DNA of 64,000 bases. Origin: Vibrio sp. HDW18 (GTDB lineage Bacteria; Pseudomonadota; Gammaproteobacteria; Enterobacterales; Vibrionaceae). Below, in pieces: positions 1 through 10,255 of the stretch. How positions within the stretch are numbered: the first letter of the stretch is position 1; each line of letters starts with the position of its first letter. The stretch covers positions 248,001 to 312,000 of the forward strand of contig NZ_CP049913.1 in assembly GCF_011306175.1 (NCBI RefSeq), read 5' to 3'. The notes below the pieces were generated by a model. The model made no database searches, was not told where the DNA came from, and saw only the letters and a program-made list of their open reading frames with translations. The position numbers were made by a program, and so were the translations under genes.

Positions 1-1
1 G

Positions 2-754
2 GATAACCTGCAAGCCAATCTACAAACTATCGTTAAATATAGTGCGGTCTTTTTCGTGATACTAGGCGCATGTAATTTACTGGCGCTACCTGTGATTGAT
101 CGCTATTTGCCACTGCGTACCGACACCAACCACACTAAACTATCGCTTTCAAGCATGATGTTAGAGTCAGCCAAACTGATTTTGGTGGTTGGCGCAGGAC
201 TAGTAATCGGTATTTTACTTAATCAAAATCTAGCGTGGGTAGAATCAGCTAGCAGTTGGATTTTATTTCTGCTGCTGTTTTTTATTGGTATTCAACTGCG
301 CAATAGTGGCTTGTCATTAAAACAGATCCTGCTCAATAAACATGGCATGATCATCGCTGTGGTCATCGTCGCCACCAGTTGGTTAGGTGGCGTACTCGCC
401 GCCTGGCTGCTCGATATGCCACTCTATCAAGCACTAGCAATGGCTTCCGGTTTTGGTTGGTATTCGTTAGCTGGCATTCTGGTCGGCGACGCATTCGGCC
501 CTGTTTTAGGTGGCGCATCGTTTATGATTGAACTATTGCGTGAATTGGTCGCTCTGGTGTTGATCCCAATGCTGATCCGCCGTACACCATGCACCGCGAT
601 TGGCTATGCGGGTGCCACAGCGATGGATTTTACCTTACCGGTGATTCAGACCACTGGCGGGGTAAAATGTGTCCCGGTAGCGATTGTGAGTGGATTTATT
701 CTGAGTCTGTTAGTGCCGATTTTGATCTTATTTTTTGTCTCTCTTGCCAACTAA
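2..754 (+). CDS. lysO: Lysine exporter LysO family (DUF340), 5'-truncated by window edge
   Basis: The reading frame is open from the first bases of the window, so the true start lies upstream; about 250 codons are visible. The protein is almost entirely hydrophobic, with repeated membrane segments. Its second half carries the motif GFGWYSLAG followed by GDAFGPVLGGASFMIELLRE, which I recognise from the LysO/YbjE (DUF340) family. Characterised LysO exports L-lysine (and the toxic analogue thialysine) across the inner membrane. A GTG at 56 could be mistaken for the start, but the upstream codons continue the same hydrophobic protein. It is a separate transcription unit from panP, which starts 164 bases later. 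A riboswitch or other leader, if present, would be outside the window. Family call is strong; function is inferred from the family. Confidence 0.85.
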   Translation, partial: DNLQANLQTIVKYSAVFFVILGACNLLALPVIDRYLPLRTDTNHTKLSLSSMMLESAKLILVVGAGLVIGILLNQNLAWVESASSWILFLLLFFIGIQLRNSGLSLKQILLNKHGMIIAVVIVATSWLGGVLAAWLLDMPLYQALAMASGFGWYSLAGILVGDAFGPVLGGASFMIELLRELVALVLIPMLIRRTPCTAIGYAGATAMDFTLPVIQTTGGVKCVPVAIVSGFILSLLVPILILFFVSLAN

Positions 755-918
755 AGCGTAAGATTGGATTGGATTAGATTGGTATATGGTTGACACTTTT
801 TTGCGGTCACCCAACATCCATGCAATCAAGGCGTTCCGAATTAAGACGGGACATTGTCGCCATTTTGAATTAAATTGTCGCGCCTAATGCTCATCAACTC
901 AAATATCCACGACGCTGT

Positions 919-2565
919 ATGGTATCAGAACAAAAAACTGCGCAAGTCAACTTCGATTCCCTGCTCAAGATCTTCACCGTGCCTGAAGGTCCAGATTCGA
1001 CATTAACCCAAATTGATGAAGAGCTATCGCGCAACTTAAACGATTTCTTGCGCAGACACATTGTCGCTGAAGAAAAACCGCTCAAAGAGATTGAGAAAGA
1101 TTTTTCTAACCCATGCATTCCTGAGCAGCCGCAATTTGTTTCCGATCATACCCAACATTTACTCGATCGCTTGGTATCGCACTCCGTGCACACCGCTTCA
1201 CCAAGTTTTATCGGTCATATGACCTCGGCACTGCCCTATTTCTTGATGCCGCTGTCAAAAATCATGATCGCACTCAACCAAAATCTGGTCAAAATTGAAA
1301 CGTCTAAAGCTTTTACGCCCTTAGAGCGGCAAGTGTTAGGCATGATCCATCGTTTGATTTACGGGCAAAGCGACCATTTTTATCAGCAATGGATGCACAG
1401 TGCCCAGCACTCGCTCGGTGCATTTTGTTCAGGTGGAACCATTGCCAATATTACCGCGCTTTGGGTAGCGCGTAATAATGCACTCAAAGCCAATGGCGAT
1501 TTCCCTGGGGTTGAAAAAGCCGGCCTATTTAAAGCGATGCAGCACTATGGCTATCAAGGTTTAGCCATTTTGGTTTCCGAGCGTGGCCACTATTCATTGA
1601 AGAAAGCCGCCGATGTACTTGGGATTGGTCAAGAAGGGCTGGTAGCGGTGAAAACCGATGCTAATAACCGGATCTGTCCACTCGATTTACAGCACAAACT
1701 TGCCGAACTGCGCACACGTAACATAAAAGTCTTTGCGGTGGTCGGTGTTGCTGGCAGCACGGAAACTGGCAGTATTGATCCACTGCGAGCGATTGCCCAA
1801 ATTTGCCAACAAGAGCAGATCCATTTCCATATTGATGCGGCTTGGGGTGGAGCAACGTTAATGTCCCATCGCTACCGAGCTCTGTTAGATGGGATTGAAC
1901 TGGCCGATTCGGTTACTATTGATGCGCATAAACAGCTCTATATTCCGATGGGCGCAGGCATGGTGTTATTTAAAGATCAGCATGCCATGCGTTCAATTGA
2001 GCACCATGCGCAGTACATTTTGCGGCAAGGTTCGAAAGACTTGGGTAGCCATACCTTAGAGGGCTCTCGCTCGGGAATGGCCATGCTGGTCTACGCTAGC
2101 ATGCACATTATTAGCCGCCCGGGGTTTGAGCTCTTAATCGATCAAAGCATACAAAAAGCGCGCTATTTTGCTGATTTAATTGAGGCACAAGCCGATTTTG
2201 AGTTGGTGTCTCAACCAGAATTGTGCCTATTAACTTACCGCTATGTTCCAGCACAGGTACGGAGTGCGCTTACCCAATCACAAGGGGCACAACGGGCACA
2301 ACTGAATGAATTAATTAATGAACTCACTAAATTTATTCAGAAAAAACAACGCGAAACCGGCAAGTCATTCGTATCCAGAACTCAGTTAAATCCACATCAA
2401 TGGGATAAACTGGCGACAATCGTATTTCGAGTGGTACTCGCCAACCCGCTGACTACTCAAGAAATTTTACATAGTGTATTAGAGGAACAGCGCGAAATTG
2501 CCCAACAAGCACCGAAGTTAATGCAACAACTTACCGAGCTGGCGGCACGCATTGTCAACCACTAA
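919..2565 (+). CDS. panP: PLP-dependent aspartate 1-decarboxylase PanP
   Basis: A 548-residue group II pyridoxal-phosphate decarboxylase. Fold-type I landmarks are a CSGGTIANITALW cofactor-phosphate loop, HIDAAWGG with the cofactor-binding Asp, and DAHKQLYIPMG, whose Lys at about residue 338 is the expected Schiff-base lysine. The length and a long N-terminal region starting MVSEQKTAQV match PanP of Vibrio and related gammaproteobacteria, which makes beta-alanine from L-aspartate for pantothenate/CoA synthesis in genomes without the pyruvoyl enzyme PanD. Older annotation calls it glutamate decarboxylase. The ATG at 919 has no strong ribosome-binding site, but no better upstream start keeps the family length. 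A TTGACA at 790-795 is a possible -35, with only a poor -10. An 11-bp inverted repeat follows the stop. Confidence 0.88.
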   Translation: MVSEQKTAQVNFDSLLKIFTVPEGPDSTLTQIDEELSRNLNDFLRRHIVAEEKPLKEIEKDFSNPCIPEQPQFVSDHTQHLLDRLVSHSVHTASPSFIGHMTSALPYFLMPLSKIMIALNQNLVKIETSKAFTPLERQVLGMIHRLIYGQSDHFYQQWMHSAQHSLGAFCSGGTIANITALWVARNNALKANGDFPGVEKAGLFKAMQHYGYQGLAILVSERGHYSLKKAADVLGIGQEGLVAVKTDANNRICPLDLQHKLAELRTRNIKVFAVVGVAGSTETGSIDPLRAIAQICQQEQIHFHIDAAWGGATLMSHRYRALLDGIELADSVTIDAHKQLYIPMGAGMVLFKDQHAMRSIEHHAQYILRQGSKDLGSHTLEGSRSGMAMLVYASMHIISRPGFELLIDQSIQKARYFADLIEAQADFELVSQPELCLLTYRYVPAQVRSALTQSQGAQRAQLNELINELTKFIQKKQRETGKSFVSRTQLNPHQWDKLATIVFRVVLANPLTTQEILHSVLEEQREIAQQAPKLMQQLTELAARIVNH

Positions 2566-2573
2566 CATCCTGA

Positions 2574-2624
2574 CCAAGAGTGACTAAAAACCGAAATAAA
2601 CTTTCAGATTGTGGTCACTCTTGG
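2574..2624 (+). terminator. Large inverted repeat after panP, possible terminator
   Basis: CCAAGAGTGAC at 2574-2584 is repeated exactly inverted as GTCACTCTTGG at 2614-2624, with a 29-base loop. No run of T follows, so it may be a protein site or transcript-stabilising hairpin rather than an intrinsic terminator. A second, weaker inverted repeat (ATGGCCA/TGGCCAT, 2643-2669) comes next and is followed by T-rich DNA. The rest of the 311-base gap before hexR holds an AT-rich stretch near 2680-2700 that may be the hexR promoter; no clear HexR operator was seen. Confidence 0.4.
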
Positions 2625-2876
2625 GGCAATCAGCGCCAAGAAATGGCCAATATGACGGAAGCTGGCCATCAAATGTGTAGTTTTTATAAAATTTAATTGA
2701 GGCGGGTCATATTCTTACTGTCTTAATGAGAGTTTCATTTCTGGTTCTGTGGCGCTTGGGTTTATACTCTGGCAATTGGCGTTGGTGGGTTAACCATATG
2801 GAAACCATTGATTTATCACCGGTTGTTTCCAGCCACACCCTAACCGACGAGTTGTGCTCTAGCCTGCGTGAACACT

Positions 2877-3746
2877 ATGAATACATTAGAAAAAATTCAA
2901 AAAAATCTGGAAAATTTCAGCAAGTCGGAGCGTAAGGTTGCTGAAGTGATTATGGCATCACCACAAACGGCGATTCATTCCAGCATCGCTACGTTAGCGA
3001 AAATGGCAGACGTCAGTGAACCCACCGTCAACCGTTTTTGCCGCCGCTTAGATACCAAAGGTTTTCCGGACTTTAAATTGCATTTAGCCCAGAGCCTAGC
3101 CAACGGTACACCCTATGTGAACCGTAATGTAGAAGAAGATGATGGCCCAGACGCTTATACACACAAGATTTTCGAGTCGACCATGGCATGTCTCGATGTC
3201 GCCAAAAATAGTCTCGATCCGCTCCAAATTAATCGTGCGGTTGACCTGTTAACTCAAGCCAAACGTATCTCTTTTTTTGGTTTGGGGGCTTCCTCCGCTG
3301 TCGCACGCGATGCTCAAAATAAATTCATCCGCTTTAATATCCCAATTAGCTGTTTTGAAGATATCGTGATGCAACGCATGAGTTGTATTAACTGCACCGA
3401 TAACGATGTGATTGTGCTGATTTCACATACCGGGCGCACCAAAAGCCAAGTTGAAATTGCTAATCTGGCGCGTGAAAATGGTGCAACGGTGATTGCTATT
3501 ACCGCGAAAGATTCACCACTCGACCAAGCCAGTTCATTATCGATTTGCTTGGATGTTCCGGAAGACACAGACGTGTACATGCCAATGGCAAGCCGCGTGG
3601 TTCAAATGACCGTAATTGATGTATTAGCCACCGGTTTCACCCTACGCCGAGGTTCCGGTTTTCGAGAAAATCTTAAGCGGGTCAAAGAAGTGTTAAAAGA
3701 CTCGCGCTACGATAAATTGCCACCTTACTTTAACCCAAGTCATTAA
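2877..3746 (+). CDS. hexR: HexR, RpiR-family regulator of central carbon metabolism
   Basis: About 289 residues. The N-terminal winged helix-turn-helix of the RpiR family (around residues 1-80, with MADVSEPTVNRFCRRLDTKGFPDFKLHLAQSLANGTPYVNRN) is followed by a SIS sugar-phosphate-binding domain (around 120-250, FFGLGASSAVARDAQNKF and ISHTGRTKSQVEIA). These segments match HexR, which senses 2-keto-3-deoxy-6-phosphogluconate and controls Entner-Doudoroff, glycolytic and gluconeogenic genes. I chose ATG 2877 over the in-frame GTG 2868 because family members begin MN(T/M)LEKIQ. In enterics hexR sits beside zwf/edd; here its neighbours are panP and an alcohol dehydrogenase. Confidence 0.92.
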   Translation: MNTLEKIQKNLENFSKSERKVAEVIMASPQTAIHSSIATLAKMADVSEPTVNRFCRRLDTKGFPDFKLHLAQSLANGTPYVNRNVEEDDGPDAYTHKIFESTMACLDVAKNSLDPLQINRAVDLLTQAKRISFFGLGASSAVARDAQNKFIRFNIPISCFEDIVMQRMSCINCTDNDVIVLISHTGRTKSQVEIANLARENGATVIAITAKDSPLDQASSLSICLDVPEDTDVYMPMASRVVQMTVIDVLATGFTLRRGSGFRENLKRVKEVLKDSRYDKLPPYFNPSH

Positions 3747-3760
3747 TGGCGAGAGGTATT

Positions 3761-3786
3761 ACAACGGAGCCCAATGGCTCCGTTGT
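3761..3786. terminator. Hairpin between convergent hexR and alcohol dehydrogenase genes
   Basis: ACAACGGAGCC at 3761-3771 pairs with GGCTCCGTTGT at 3776-3786 around a 4-base loop. The position between two converging genes suggests a bidirectional terminator, although neither side has a long T run. Confidence 0.6.
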
Positions 3787-3847
3787 CGTATCAAGTATTG
3801 GACTCCCGAATCATTCACTTACCCATCAATTCCACCCACTCAAACGG

Positions 3848-5068
3848 TTATTCTTGCTGCAACAAATGGGATATTTTTGCAGTGCCGACCGCCTGAGTCA
3901 CTGGCAAATCCTGCGGATAACAAGCACACACTTGCTGCAGAATATGCGTCAAGCGTTGCACGGTAAGTGGCATTGGATTGCCTTTAATGGAGGTCGATTT
4001 GAGCGCATCCGTCGCCACCCGTTCAAATGAGGTGGTGCATACGCCAAAATCGGTCAAATTGGGGATGCTCAATTTTTCTAGCATCATATTAACCCACAAA
4101 ATACTATCTTCGACTCCGGCATTTTTACGCCCGGTTAAAATACGCGAAATGGTTTGATAGCGTTGCAAAATATCACTGCGCCCAGCCTCTCGGGCAACTT
4201 GAATATTTTCACGCATCACAATCGGTGCTAACCGTGCAGTGATCACGCTATGGGGAGCCTCTAATTTCCCCCCTAACGCTGCGGCTAGCCCATGCGCTGC
4301 GCCTAATTTGGCATTGGTAGAAGCCATGCCACCTAACATGGCAGCAAAAGATAAATCACTGCGCGCCTTTTTATCATCCCGCAGACATGCTGGAATTATC
4401 GAGCGACTTAAGCGACGCAGCCCTTCTTCACAAATCATATCGGTCAACGGATTAGACTGACCACATACATAAGCTTCCATCACATGGGTAAAGGCATCCA
4501 ATGCTCCGCGCCCTGAAATCAGCCGATCAGCCCCATAAGTCAACGTGGGATCGATAATCGCCACATCGGCTAACATCTCCGGACTGCGTAAACTGACTTT
4601 AACCCGATCCTGCGCCGATCGGAGTACTGCATTGCGCGTCACCTCAGAGCCAGAGCTGGCAGTGGTAGGTATCGCAATAAAAGGCAGCGGCTTAGCTTTG
4701 AGCGGAACACTGCGTCCCACCACCTCCACATAATCATACACATTGCCTTGGTTAGGAATTACCGCAGCAACCGCTTTCCCCATATCCAGCACACTACCAC
4801 CGCCAATCGCAACTACCATATCTGGATTAAAACGGCGACCTAGCAGCGCCGTCTCTTCCACCATAGTGATATTCGGTTCACCCGTTACCTGTACATGCTG
4901 ATAACGCAGTTTTTGCTGCTGTAAATAGGCCACAACCGGTGTATAACGTTGAGGGGTTTTGCCTGAAATGAGTAGCACACTGTAGCCATACTGACTAATG
5001 ATCGACAGAGCGTTGTCTAACGACCCTTCACCGAAAATGATCCGTGTCGCGGTCATAAATTGAAACAT
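3848..5068 (-). CDS. Iron-containing alcohol dehydrogenase
   Basis: A 406-residue group III (iron-type) alcohol dehydrogenase. The N-terminal dinucleotide-binding half contains the GGGSVLDMGKA loop (about 89-98) and PTTASSGSEVTRNAV. The C-terminal helical half carries the four expected metal ligands: Asp191 and His195 in GALDAFTHVMEAY, His259 in AAHGLAAALGG and His273 in APHSV. All are intact, so the enzyme should be active on an alcohol or aldehyde with NAD(P). The substrate cannot be read from sequence; relatives reduce 1,3-propanediol precursors, butanal or lactaldehyde. It is a single-gene unit on the minus strand, facing hexR, with about 300 bases upstream shared with grxA. Confidence 0.85.
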   Translation of the reverse strand: MFQFMTATRIIFGEGSLDNALSIISQYGYSVLLISGKTPQRYTPVVAYLQQQKLRYQHVQVTGEPNITMVEETALLGRRFNPDMVVAIGGGSVLDMGKAVAAVIPNQGNVYDYVEVVGRSVPLKAKPLPFIAIPTTASSGSEVTRNAVLRSAQDRVKVSLRSPEMLADVAIIDPTLTYGADRLISGRGALDAFTHVMEAYVCGQSNPLTDMICEEGLRRLSRSIIPACLRDDKKARSDLSFAAMLGGMASTNAKLGAAHGLAAALGGKLEAPHSVITARLAPIVMRENIQVAREAGRSDILQRYQTISRILTGRKNAGVEDSILWVNMMLEKLSIPNLTDFGVCTTSFERVATDALKSTSIKGNPMPLTVQRLTHILQQVCACYPQDLPVTQAVGTAKISHLLQQE

Positions 5069-5369
5069 GCAGCCTCCAAGCTCTCTGATACATCATCAAC
5101 CACTAGCTTGCCCGCAAAGTGGCTAAATTTGTTTGACCCAGTACAACTTGCCAAAATTAACCACAAAAAACCAAGGCTTATTGCACCATCTCACACCTAA
5201 ATATAGTCGTTTCAATCTATTCCATTATAATTGCGAGCAAAAAATCCAATAGCAAGGCCAATGACTGGCCATTTCATCGTTTTTACCTATTGAATAAAGA
5301 GAAAAAACACACTTTATTTCCCACATCGGATCGGGCATAGTACGCGCAAATAAAATGAGGGAGAAAGTT
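5069..5369. other. Divergent promoter region between alcohol dehydrogenase and grxA
   Basis: A gap of 301 bases with no convincing gene. A perfect TATAAT occurs at 5226-5231 facing grxA, but the matching -35 position is poor. ATAG and CTAT half-elements near 5202-5220 recall OxyR sites, which control grxA in E. coli, but their spacing does not fit the OxyR pattern. An AGGGAG-type ribosome-binding site at 5357-5363 serves the grxA start. Confidence 0.4.
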
Positions 5370-5633
5370 ATGTTTGTGGTCATTTTTGGTCGTCCTGGTT
5401 GTCCTTACTGTGTTCGCGCTAAAGAACATGCTGAAACGCTCAAAGCAAAGCGTGATGATTTTAACTACCGTTATGTTGATATTCACGCCGAAGGTATTAC
5501 CAAAGCAGATTTGGAAAAAACCATTGGTAAACCAGTAGAAACCGTTCCACAAATCTTCATTGATGAGCAACACATTGGTGGTTGCACCGATTTTGAAGCT
5601 TACGCGAAAGAAAATCTCGGCCTGTTTGATTAA
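5370..5633 (+). CDS. grxA: Glutaredoxin 1
   Basis: An 87-residue GrxA-type glutaredoxin. The active-site CPYC is at residues 11-14 (FGRPGCPYCVRAKEHAE), the cis-proline motif is in ETVPQIFID, and the glutathione-binding GGCTDF follows, where E. coli has GGYTDF. It reduces protein disulfides and ribonucleotide reductase with glutathione in the cytoplasm. An upstream in-frame ATG at 5355 would add five residues, but it overlaps the GAGGGAG ribosome-binding site. That site is correctly spaced for ATG 5370, and the family begins M-x-V-I-F-G-R, so 5370 is preferred. Downstream is an intrinsic terminator, so it is a monocistronic unit. Confidence 0.95.
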   Translation: MFVVIFGRPGCPYCVRAKEHAETLKAKRDDFNYRYVDIHAEGITKADLEKTIGKPVETVPQIFIDEQHIGGCTDFEAYAKENLGLFD

Positions 5634-5651
5634 GCTAATCTAGTTGCTGAT

Positions 5652-5678
5652 AAGCCTGCTCATTTGCAGGCTTTTTAT
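5652..5678 (+). terminator. Intrinsic terminator of grxA
   Basis: AAGCCTGC at 5652-5659 pairs with GCAGGCTT at 5666-5673 around a 6-base loop and is followed by a run of T. It lies 19 bases after the grxA stop. Confidence 0.85.
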
Positions 5679-5834
5679 TAACCGGAGCACACAAAATCTC
5701 TGTCTTATTTTTAGCGATTAGATAGTGATTCCGACCCATAAATGCAAAAATTCACTTATCTTTTTATATTATTCAGCTACAATTCCCCCAATTTTATTCT
5801 TTCCTCTCTTGCCACACGTAAATTGAGTTAAATC

Positions 5835-7511
5835 GTGAACATCGATGTCGTTTTATTGCTAGAGCAAAATCCTATTTTGCTGATTTTTGTGGTCTTGGCG
5901 ATTGGTCTCTCGTTCGGAAAAATCCGTTTTGGAAGTTTTCAATTGGGCAATTCCATCGGCGTATTGATCACCTCCTTGATCATGGGCCACCTTGGTTTTG
6001 CCTTTACGCCTGAGGCATTAACCATCGGTTTTATGCTCTTTATCTACTGTGTCGGTATTGAAGCCGGCCCCAATTTCTTTGGCATTTTCTTTCGTGATGG
6101 TAAGCACTACCTAATCCTAAGTTTGGTGGTGTTGATCACCGCCACATCGATTGCCTATTTTGGTGGCTATTATCTCAACCTTGGCTACGGGCTAGCGGCG
6201 GGTATGATGGCCGGTGCGCTAACGTCAACCCCTGTGCTAGTTGGTGCACAAGATGCTTTAAATTCAGGGTTGGCCTCCGTGCCACGACAGATGGATCTCT
6301 CGTTGGTGCTGGATAATGTCTCGGTCGGCTATGCGATGGCGTATTTAATTGGTCTGATCAGTATGATCATGTTTGCTAAGCTGCTGCCTAAATTACAAAA
6401 ACAAAACCTCTCTGATTCTGCTCAGCAAATTGCTCAAGAGCGCGGTCTTGGCAGCCAACGTAAAGTCTATCTACCGATTATTCGCGCTTATCGAGTCGGG
6501 CCAGAGCTGATCGATTGGATTGATGGACGTAACTTGCGTGAATTAGGCATCTATCGTCAAACCGGTTGTTATATTGAGCGCATTCGTCGTCACGGCATTT
6601 TAGCCCACCCCGATGGTGATGCAATTTTGCAAGAAGGCGATGAAATTGCACTGGTAGGTTTCCCTGATAGCCACGCACGACTCGATCCTAGCTTTCGTAA
6701 CGGTAAAGAGGTCTTTGACCGTAACCTACTCGACCTGCGTATCTCGGAAGAGGAGATCGTGGTAAAAAGTGACAGTATCGCCGGTAAGCGGCTCTCCGAT
6801 CTGAACCTTTCTGAATATGGCTGTTTCCTCAACCGAGTGGTACGGGCACAAATTGAAATGCCGATGGATCTTGATATTGTGCTCGCCAAAGGTGATGTGC
6901 TGCAGGTCAGTGGCGAAAAAAGTAAAGTCCGAGGACTCGCCGATAAGATCGGCTTTATTTCCGTCCATAGCCAAATGGCGGATCTCATTGCTTTTTGTAG
7001 CTTTTTTATTCTGGGCATTCTGTTCGGATTGATCACGATGACCTTCGGCCAAGTCTCTTTCAGCCTAGGTAATGCGGTAGGACTGTTGCTGTCTGGTATC
7101 ACCTTGGGCTTTTTGCGCGCCAACCACCCGACCTTTGGTTATGTACCACAAGGGGCACTCAATATGGTCAAAGACTTAGGTTTAGCGATTTTTATGGTCG
7201 GAATTGGCCTCAGTGCGGGCAGCAAAATGTTCCAACACCTTTCTGAGGTCGGGGTACAAGTGATTGGTCTGGCATTCTTAGTCAGCGTCGTACCAGTAGT
7301 GTTTGCTTATTTAGTCGGGGCTTACCTGCTAAAGATGAACCGAGCTTTACTGTTTGGTGCTATTATTGGAGCTCGCACTTGTGCACCAGCCATGGATATT
7401 GTCAATGAATATGCCAAATCAACCATTCCGGCACTCGGTTATGCAGGAACCTACGCCATCGCCAACATTTTAATGACCCTAACCGGGACAATTTTTATCT
7501 TGCTCAACTAA
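5835..7511 (+). CDS. ybjL: YbjL-type transporter, aspartate:alanine exchanger (AspT) family
   Basis: A 558-residue integral membrane protein. Two blocks of about five hydrophobic segments (roughly 1-195 and 375-558) flank a soluble centre of about 180 residues with two TrkA-C/RCK_C-like regions (around [34 protein letters not shown] and [19 protein letters not shown]). The inverted-repeat signature G-AxxxTSTP and [10 protein letters not shown], one in each half, is typical of AspT/YidE/YbjL antiporters. The substrate of YbjL proteins is not established. Translation begins at GTG 5835, because the first residues [25 protein letters not shown] align with the family start; the ribosome-binding site is weak. 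The 201-base leader has a TACAAT at 5778-5783 as a possible -10. Confidence 0.88.
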   Translation: MNIDVVLLLEQNPILLIFVVLAIGLSFGKIRFGSFQLGNSIGVLITSLIMGHLGFAFTPEALTIGFMLFIYCVGIEAGPNFFGIFFRDGKHYLILSLVVLITATSIAYFGGYYLNLGYGLAAGMMAGALTSTPVLVGAQDALNSGLASVPRQMDLSLVLDNVSVGYAMAYLIGLISMIMFAKLLPKLQKQNLSDSAQQIAQERGLGSQRKVYLPIIRAYRVGPELIDWIDGRNLRELGIYRQTGCYIERIRRHGILAHPDGDAILQEGDEIALVGFPDSHARLDPSFRNGKEVFDRNLLDLRISEEEIVVKSDSIAGKRLSDLNLSEYGCFLNRVVRAQIEMPMDLDIVLAKGDVLQVSGEKSKVRGLADKIGFISVHSQMADLIAFCSFFILGILFGLITMTFGQVSFSLGNAVGLLLSGITLGFLRANHPTFGYVPQGALNMVKDLGLAIFMVGIGLSAGSKMFQHLSEVGVQVIGLAFLVSVVPVVFAYLVGAYLLKMNRALLFGAIIGARTCAPAMDIVNEYAKSTIPALGYAGTYAIANILMTLTGTIFILLN

Positions 7512-7563
7512 ATACCAAGCATATTCAGCACTGCGATCGCGTTATTAACCCGATTGCATGATT

Positions 7564-7589
7564 AAAAAGGCACCTTACGGTGCCTTTTT
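7564..7589. terminator. Bidirectional terminator between ybjL and clpA
   Basis: AAAAAGGCACC (7564-7574) pairs exactly with GGTGCCTTTTT (7579-7589), with a 4-base loop and T runs on both strands. It lies between the convergent ybjL and clpA genes. Confidence 0.9.
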
Positions 7590-7631
7590 ACTATTGATTG
7601 CGTATGCTATTGCGTGAGCTCGTTGATTGGG

Positions 7632-9899
7632 TTAGTGAACAACTTCTTTACGAGTGGCGAAATATTCGAACGATAACCGCTCACTACTCAAGGTGACTTT
7701 AACGGTACCACCATCAACTAAGCAGCCAAACAATAACTCATTGGCCAATGGTTTTTTCAGTTGCTCTTGGATCACTCGCGCCATAGGACGTGCACCCATC
7801 TCACGATCATAGCCTTTGTTGGCTAACCAGTGACGCGCATCTTCTGCAACTTCTAGAGAAACACCCCGTCCATCTAACTGGGCTTGCAGCTCCACGATAA
7901 ACTTATCGACCACTTGATGGATCACTCGCTCATCAAGACGATTAAACCAGATGATGTGATCCAGTCGATTACGAAACTCAGGGGTGAAAACCTTTTTGAT
8001 TTCCGCCATCGCATCATGGCTATTATCTTGCTGGATCAAACCAATTGATTTTTTGACCGTTTCCGCCACCCCAGCGTTCGTGGTCATCACTAAAATTACA
8101 TTACGGAAATCCGCCTTACGGCCATTGTTATCGGTCAGCGTGCCGTTATCCATAACTTGCAATAACAAATTAAAAATATCGGGGTGAGCTTTTTCGATTT
8201 CATCGAGTAACACGACCGAATGAGGATGCTTAATCACCGCATCGGTCAGCAAACCACCTTGGTCATAACCAACATAGCCAGGAGGCGCACCAATCAAACG
8301 ACTCACCGAATGGCGTTCACCATACTCCGACATATCAAACCGCAGCAACTCAATTCCGAGCACTTTAGAAAGCTGCAATGTGACTTCGGTTTTGCCCACC
8401 CCTGTAGGACCGGCAAATAGGAATGAACCGACCGGCTTATGTTCTGCACCTAAACCGGCGCGAGTCAATTTAATCGCCTCGGTCAATACATCAATCGCAG
8501 TATCTTGGCCAAACACCAACATCTTCATTCTTTGATCAAGATGTTTGAGGATATCTTTATCAGAAGAGGAAACCGATTTTTCCGGGATCCGCGCCATTTT
8601 CGCGACCATAGTCTCAATATCAGTCACACCGATCGTCTTCTTACGCCGACTGGCCGGCATTAAACGCGCACGAGCTCCCGCTTCATCAATTACGTCAATC
8701 GCTTTATCCGGCAGATGGCGTTCATTAATGTATTTAGCGGAAAGCTCAACCGCAGCACGTAACGCTTTGTTGGTGTAACGAACATCATGGTGAGCTTCAT
8801 ATTTGCTTTTCAAGCCCATCAAAATTTTAGTCGTGTCATCCAGTGAAGGCTCGATCACATCGATTTTTTGGAAGCGGCGCGAAAGAGCACGCTCTTTGTC
8901 AAAAATATTATTGTACTCTTGATAGGTAGTTGAGCCGATACAACGCAACTTACCGCTACTGAGCAGAGGCTTGATTAGATTGGCGGCATCCACTTGACCA
9001 CCAGACGCCGCCCCCGCGCCAATAATAGTATGAATTTCATCGATAAACAGGATCGCATCTTGCTCTTTTTCAAGCTGTTTAAGGATCGATTTAAAGCGTT
9101 TCTCAAAATCGCCACGATATTTAGTTCCTGCGAGCAGCGAGCCAATATCGAGCGAGTAAATCACGCTGTGTTGGATCACTTCCGGTACATTACCTTCAAC
9201 AATGCGCCATGCCAGACCTTCGGCTATCGCGGTTTTTCCCACCCCAGCTTCACCAACCAATAATGGGTTATTTTTACGGCGACGGCATAGGACTTGAATG
9301 GTACGTTCCAGCTCTTGATCTCGCCCAATCAGCGGATCAATCTGACCTTGTTTAGCTAATAGATTAAGATTGGTCGCAAAGCTCTCCAAACGTTCATGCG
9401 CACTGAGTTCTTCTGAACTGTCACTGCCAACCGAATCCCCAGAAGAATCTTCGTTATGGTTCGAGGCTTTGCTTATACCATGAGAGATAAAATTGACAAT
9501 ATCCAAGCGGCTAATGTCATTTTTTTTCAGTAAATACGCTGCATGTGACTCTTGTTCACTAAAAATTGCGACCAAGACATTAGCGCCGGTCACTTCACTG
9601 CGCCCGGAAGATTGGACATGAAATACCGCCCGTTGTAATACACGTTGGAAACTTAAGGTCGGTTGTGTTTCACGAGTCTCATCATTTTTAGGGATCAACG
9701 GTGTGGTTTGATCAATAAAGGTATCCAACTCGCGGCGTAAGATGTCAATATCAGCCTGACACGCTAGCAGGGCCTCTCGCGCAGCATCATTTTCCAACAA
9801 TGCCAGTAGGAGGTGCTCAACGGTCATAAATTCATGTCTTTTATTGCGAGCCCGAGCAAACGCGCTGTTCAGACTCGACTCTAATTCTTTGTTAAGCAT
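7632..9899 (-). CDS. clpA: ATP-dependent Clp protease ATP-binding subunit ClpA
   Basis: A 755-residue Hsp100 unfoldase that feeds substrates to ClpP. The N-terminal repeat domain (about 1-145) binds ClpS. The first AAA+ module has Walker A GEAGVGKT at 216-223 and Walker B LFIDEIH at 284-290. The second has GPTGVGKT at 497-504 with the GYVGYDQGG pore loop downstream. SIGL in the second module resembles the ClpP-docking IGL loop. Length and domain order are normal for ClpA. The gene follows clpS by 35 bases on the same strand and is probably cotranscribed with it, matching the adaptor/unfoldase partnership. Confidence 0.97.
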   Translation of the reverse strand: MLNKELESSLNSAFARARNKRHEFMTVEHLLLALLENDAAREALLACQADIDILRRELDTFIDQTTPLIPKNDETRETQPTLSFQRVLQRAVFHVQSSGRSEVTGANVLVAIFSEQESHAAYLLKKNDISRLDIVNFISHGISKASNHNEDSSGDSVGSDSSEELSAHERLESFATNLNLLAKQGQIDPLIGRDQELERTIQVLCRRRKNNPLLVGEAGVGKTAIAEGLAWRIVEGNVPEVIQHSVIYSLDIGSLLAGTKYRGDFEKRFKSILKQLEKEQDAILFIDEIHTIIGAGAASGGQVDAANLIKPLLSSGKLRCIGSTTYQEYNNIFDKERALSRRFQKIDVIEPSLDDTTKILMGLKSKYEAHHDVRYTNKALRAAVELSAKYINERHLPDKAIDVIDEAGARARLMPASRRKKTIGVTDIETMVAKMARIPEKSVSSSDKDILKHLDQRMKMLVFGQDTAIDVLTEAIKLTRAGLGAEHKPVGSFLFAGPTGVGKTEVTLQLSKVLGIELLRFDMSEYGERHSVSRLIGAPPGYVGYDQGGLLTDAVIKHPHSVVLLDEIEKAHPDIFNLLLQVMDNGTLTDNNGRKADFRNVILVMTTNAGVAETVKKSIGLIQQDNSHDAMAEIKKVFTPEFRNRLDHIIWFNRLDERVIHQVVDKFIVELQAQLDGRGVSLEVAEDARHWLANKGYDREMGARPMARVIQEQLKKPLANELLFGCLVDGGTVKVTLSSERLSFEYFATRKEVVH

Positions 9900-9934
9900 A
9901 CAGCCTCCTTAACCCACAATCACAAAACACAAGC

Positions 9935-10255
9935 TTAAGCTTGCTCCATCGTGCATAAGAGCGGGTGCTCATTTTCTCTTGCATATAGAGTAAGTTGAGC
10001 CACTTTGGTCTCTGCCACTTCCGCAGTAAATGTGCCACAGATGGCTTTCCCCTGGTAATGCACTTGCAGCATGATTTGCGTCGCCCGATCGATATCCATG
10101 CCGAAAAACCGCTCAAGTATTTCAATTACAAAGTCCATCGGCGTGTAGTCATCGTTGTTTAATACTACGTGATACATAGATGGCGGCTTGATGGCCGTTT
10201 TTTCTTGCTCCAGTAAATCAAAGTCTGGAGAGACCCATTCAAAATTTTTACTCAT
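9935..10255 (-). CDS. clpS: ClpA adaptor ClpS
   Basis: A 106-residue adaptor that delivers N-degron substrates to ClpAP. The core has [24 protein letters not shown], containing the Asn-Asp pair that contacts the N-terminal amine of substrates, then a conserved [10 protein letters not shown] and [10 protein letters not shown]. ATG 10261 lies two codons upstream in frame, but family members begin MS(K/x)xFEW, so 10255 is chosen. No strong ribosome-binding site is visible. It is the first gene of clpS-clpA and divergent from cspD across a 473-base gap. Confidence 0.95.
   Translation of the reverse strand: MSKNFEWVSPDFDLLEQEKTAIKPPSMYHVVLNNDDYTPMDFVIEILERFFGMDIDRATQIMLQVHYQGKAICGTFTAEVAETKVAQLTLYARENEHPLLCTMEQA

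Noticed and set aside
2726-2935. A 69-codon plus-strand frame before hexR
   Set aside because: Overlaps the hexR start in another frame and has no family features.
5202-5231. OxyR-type site upstream of grxA
   Set aside because: ATAG and CTAT elements are present but spaced 10 bases apart instead of the 7 needed, so the motif does not fit.
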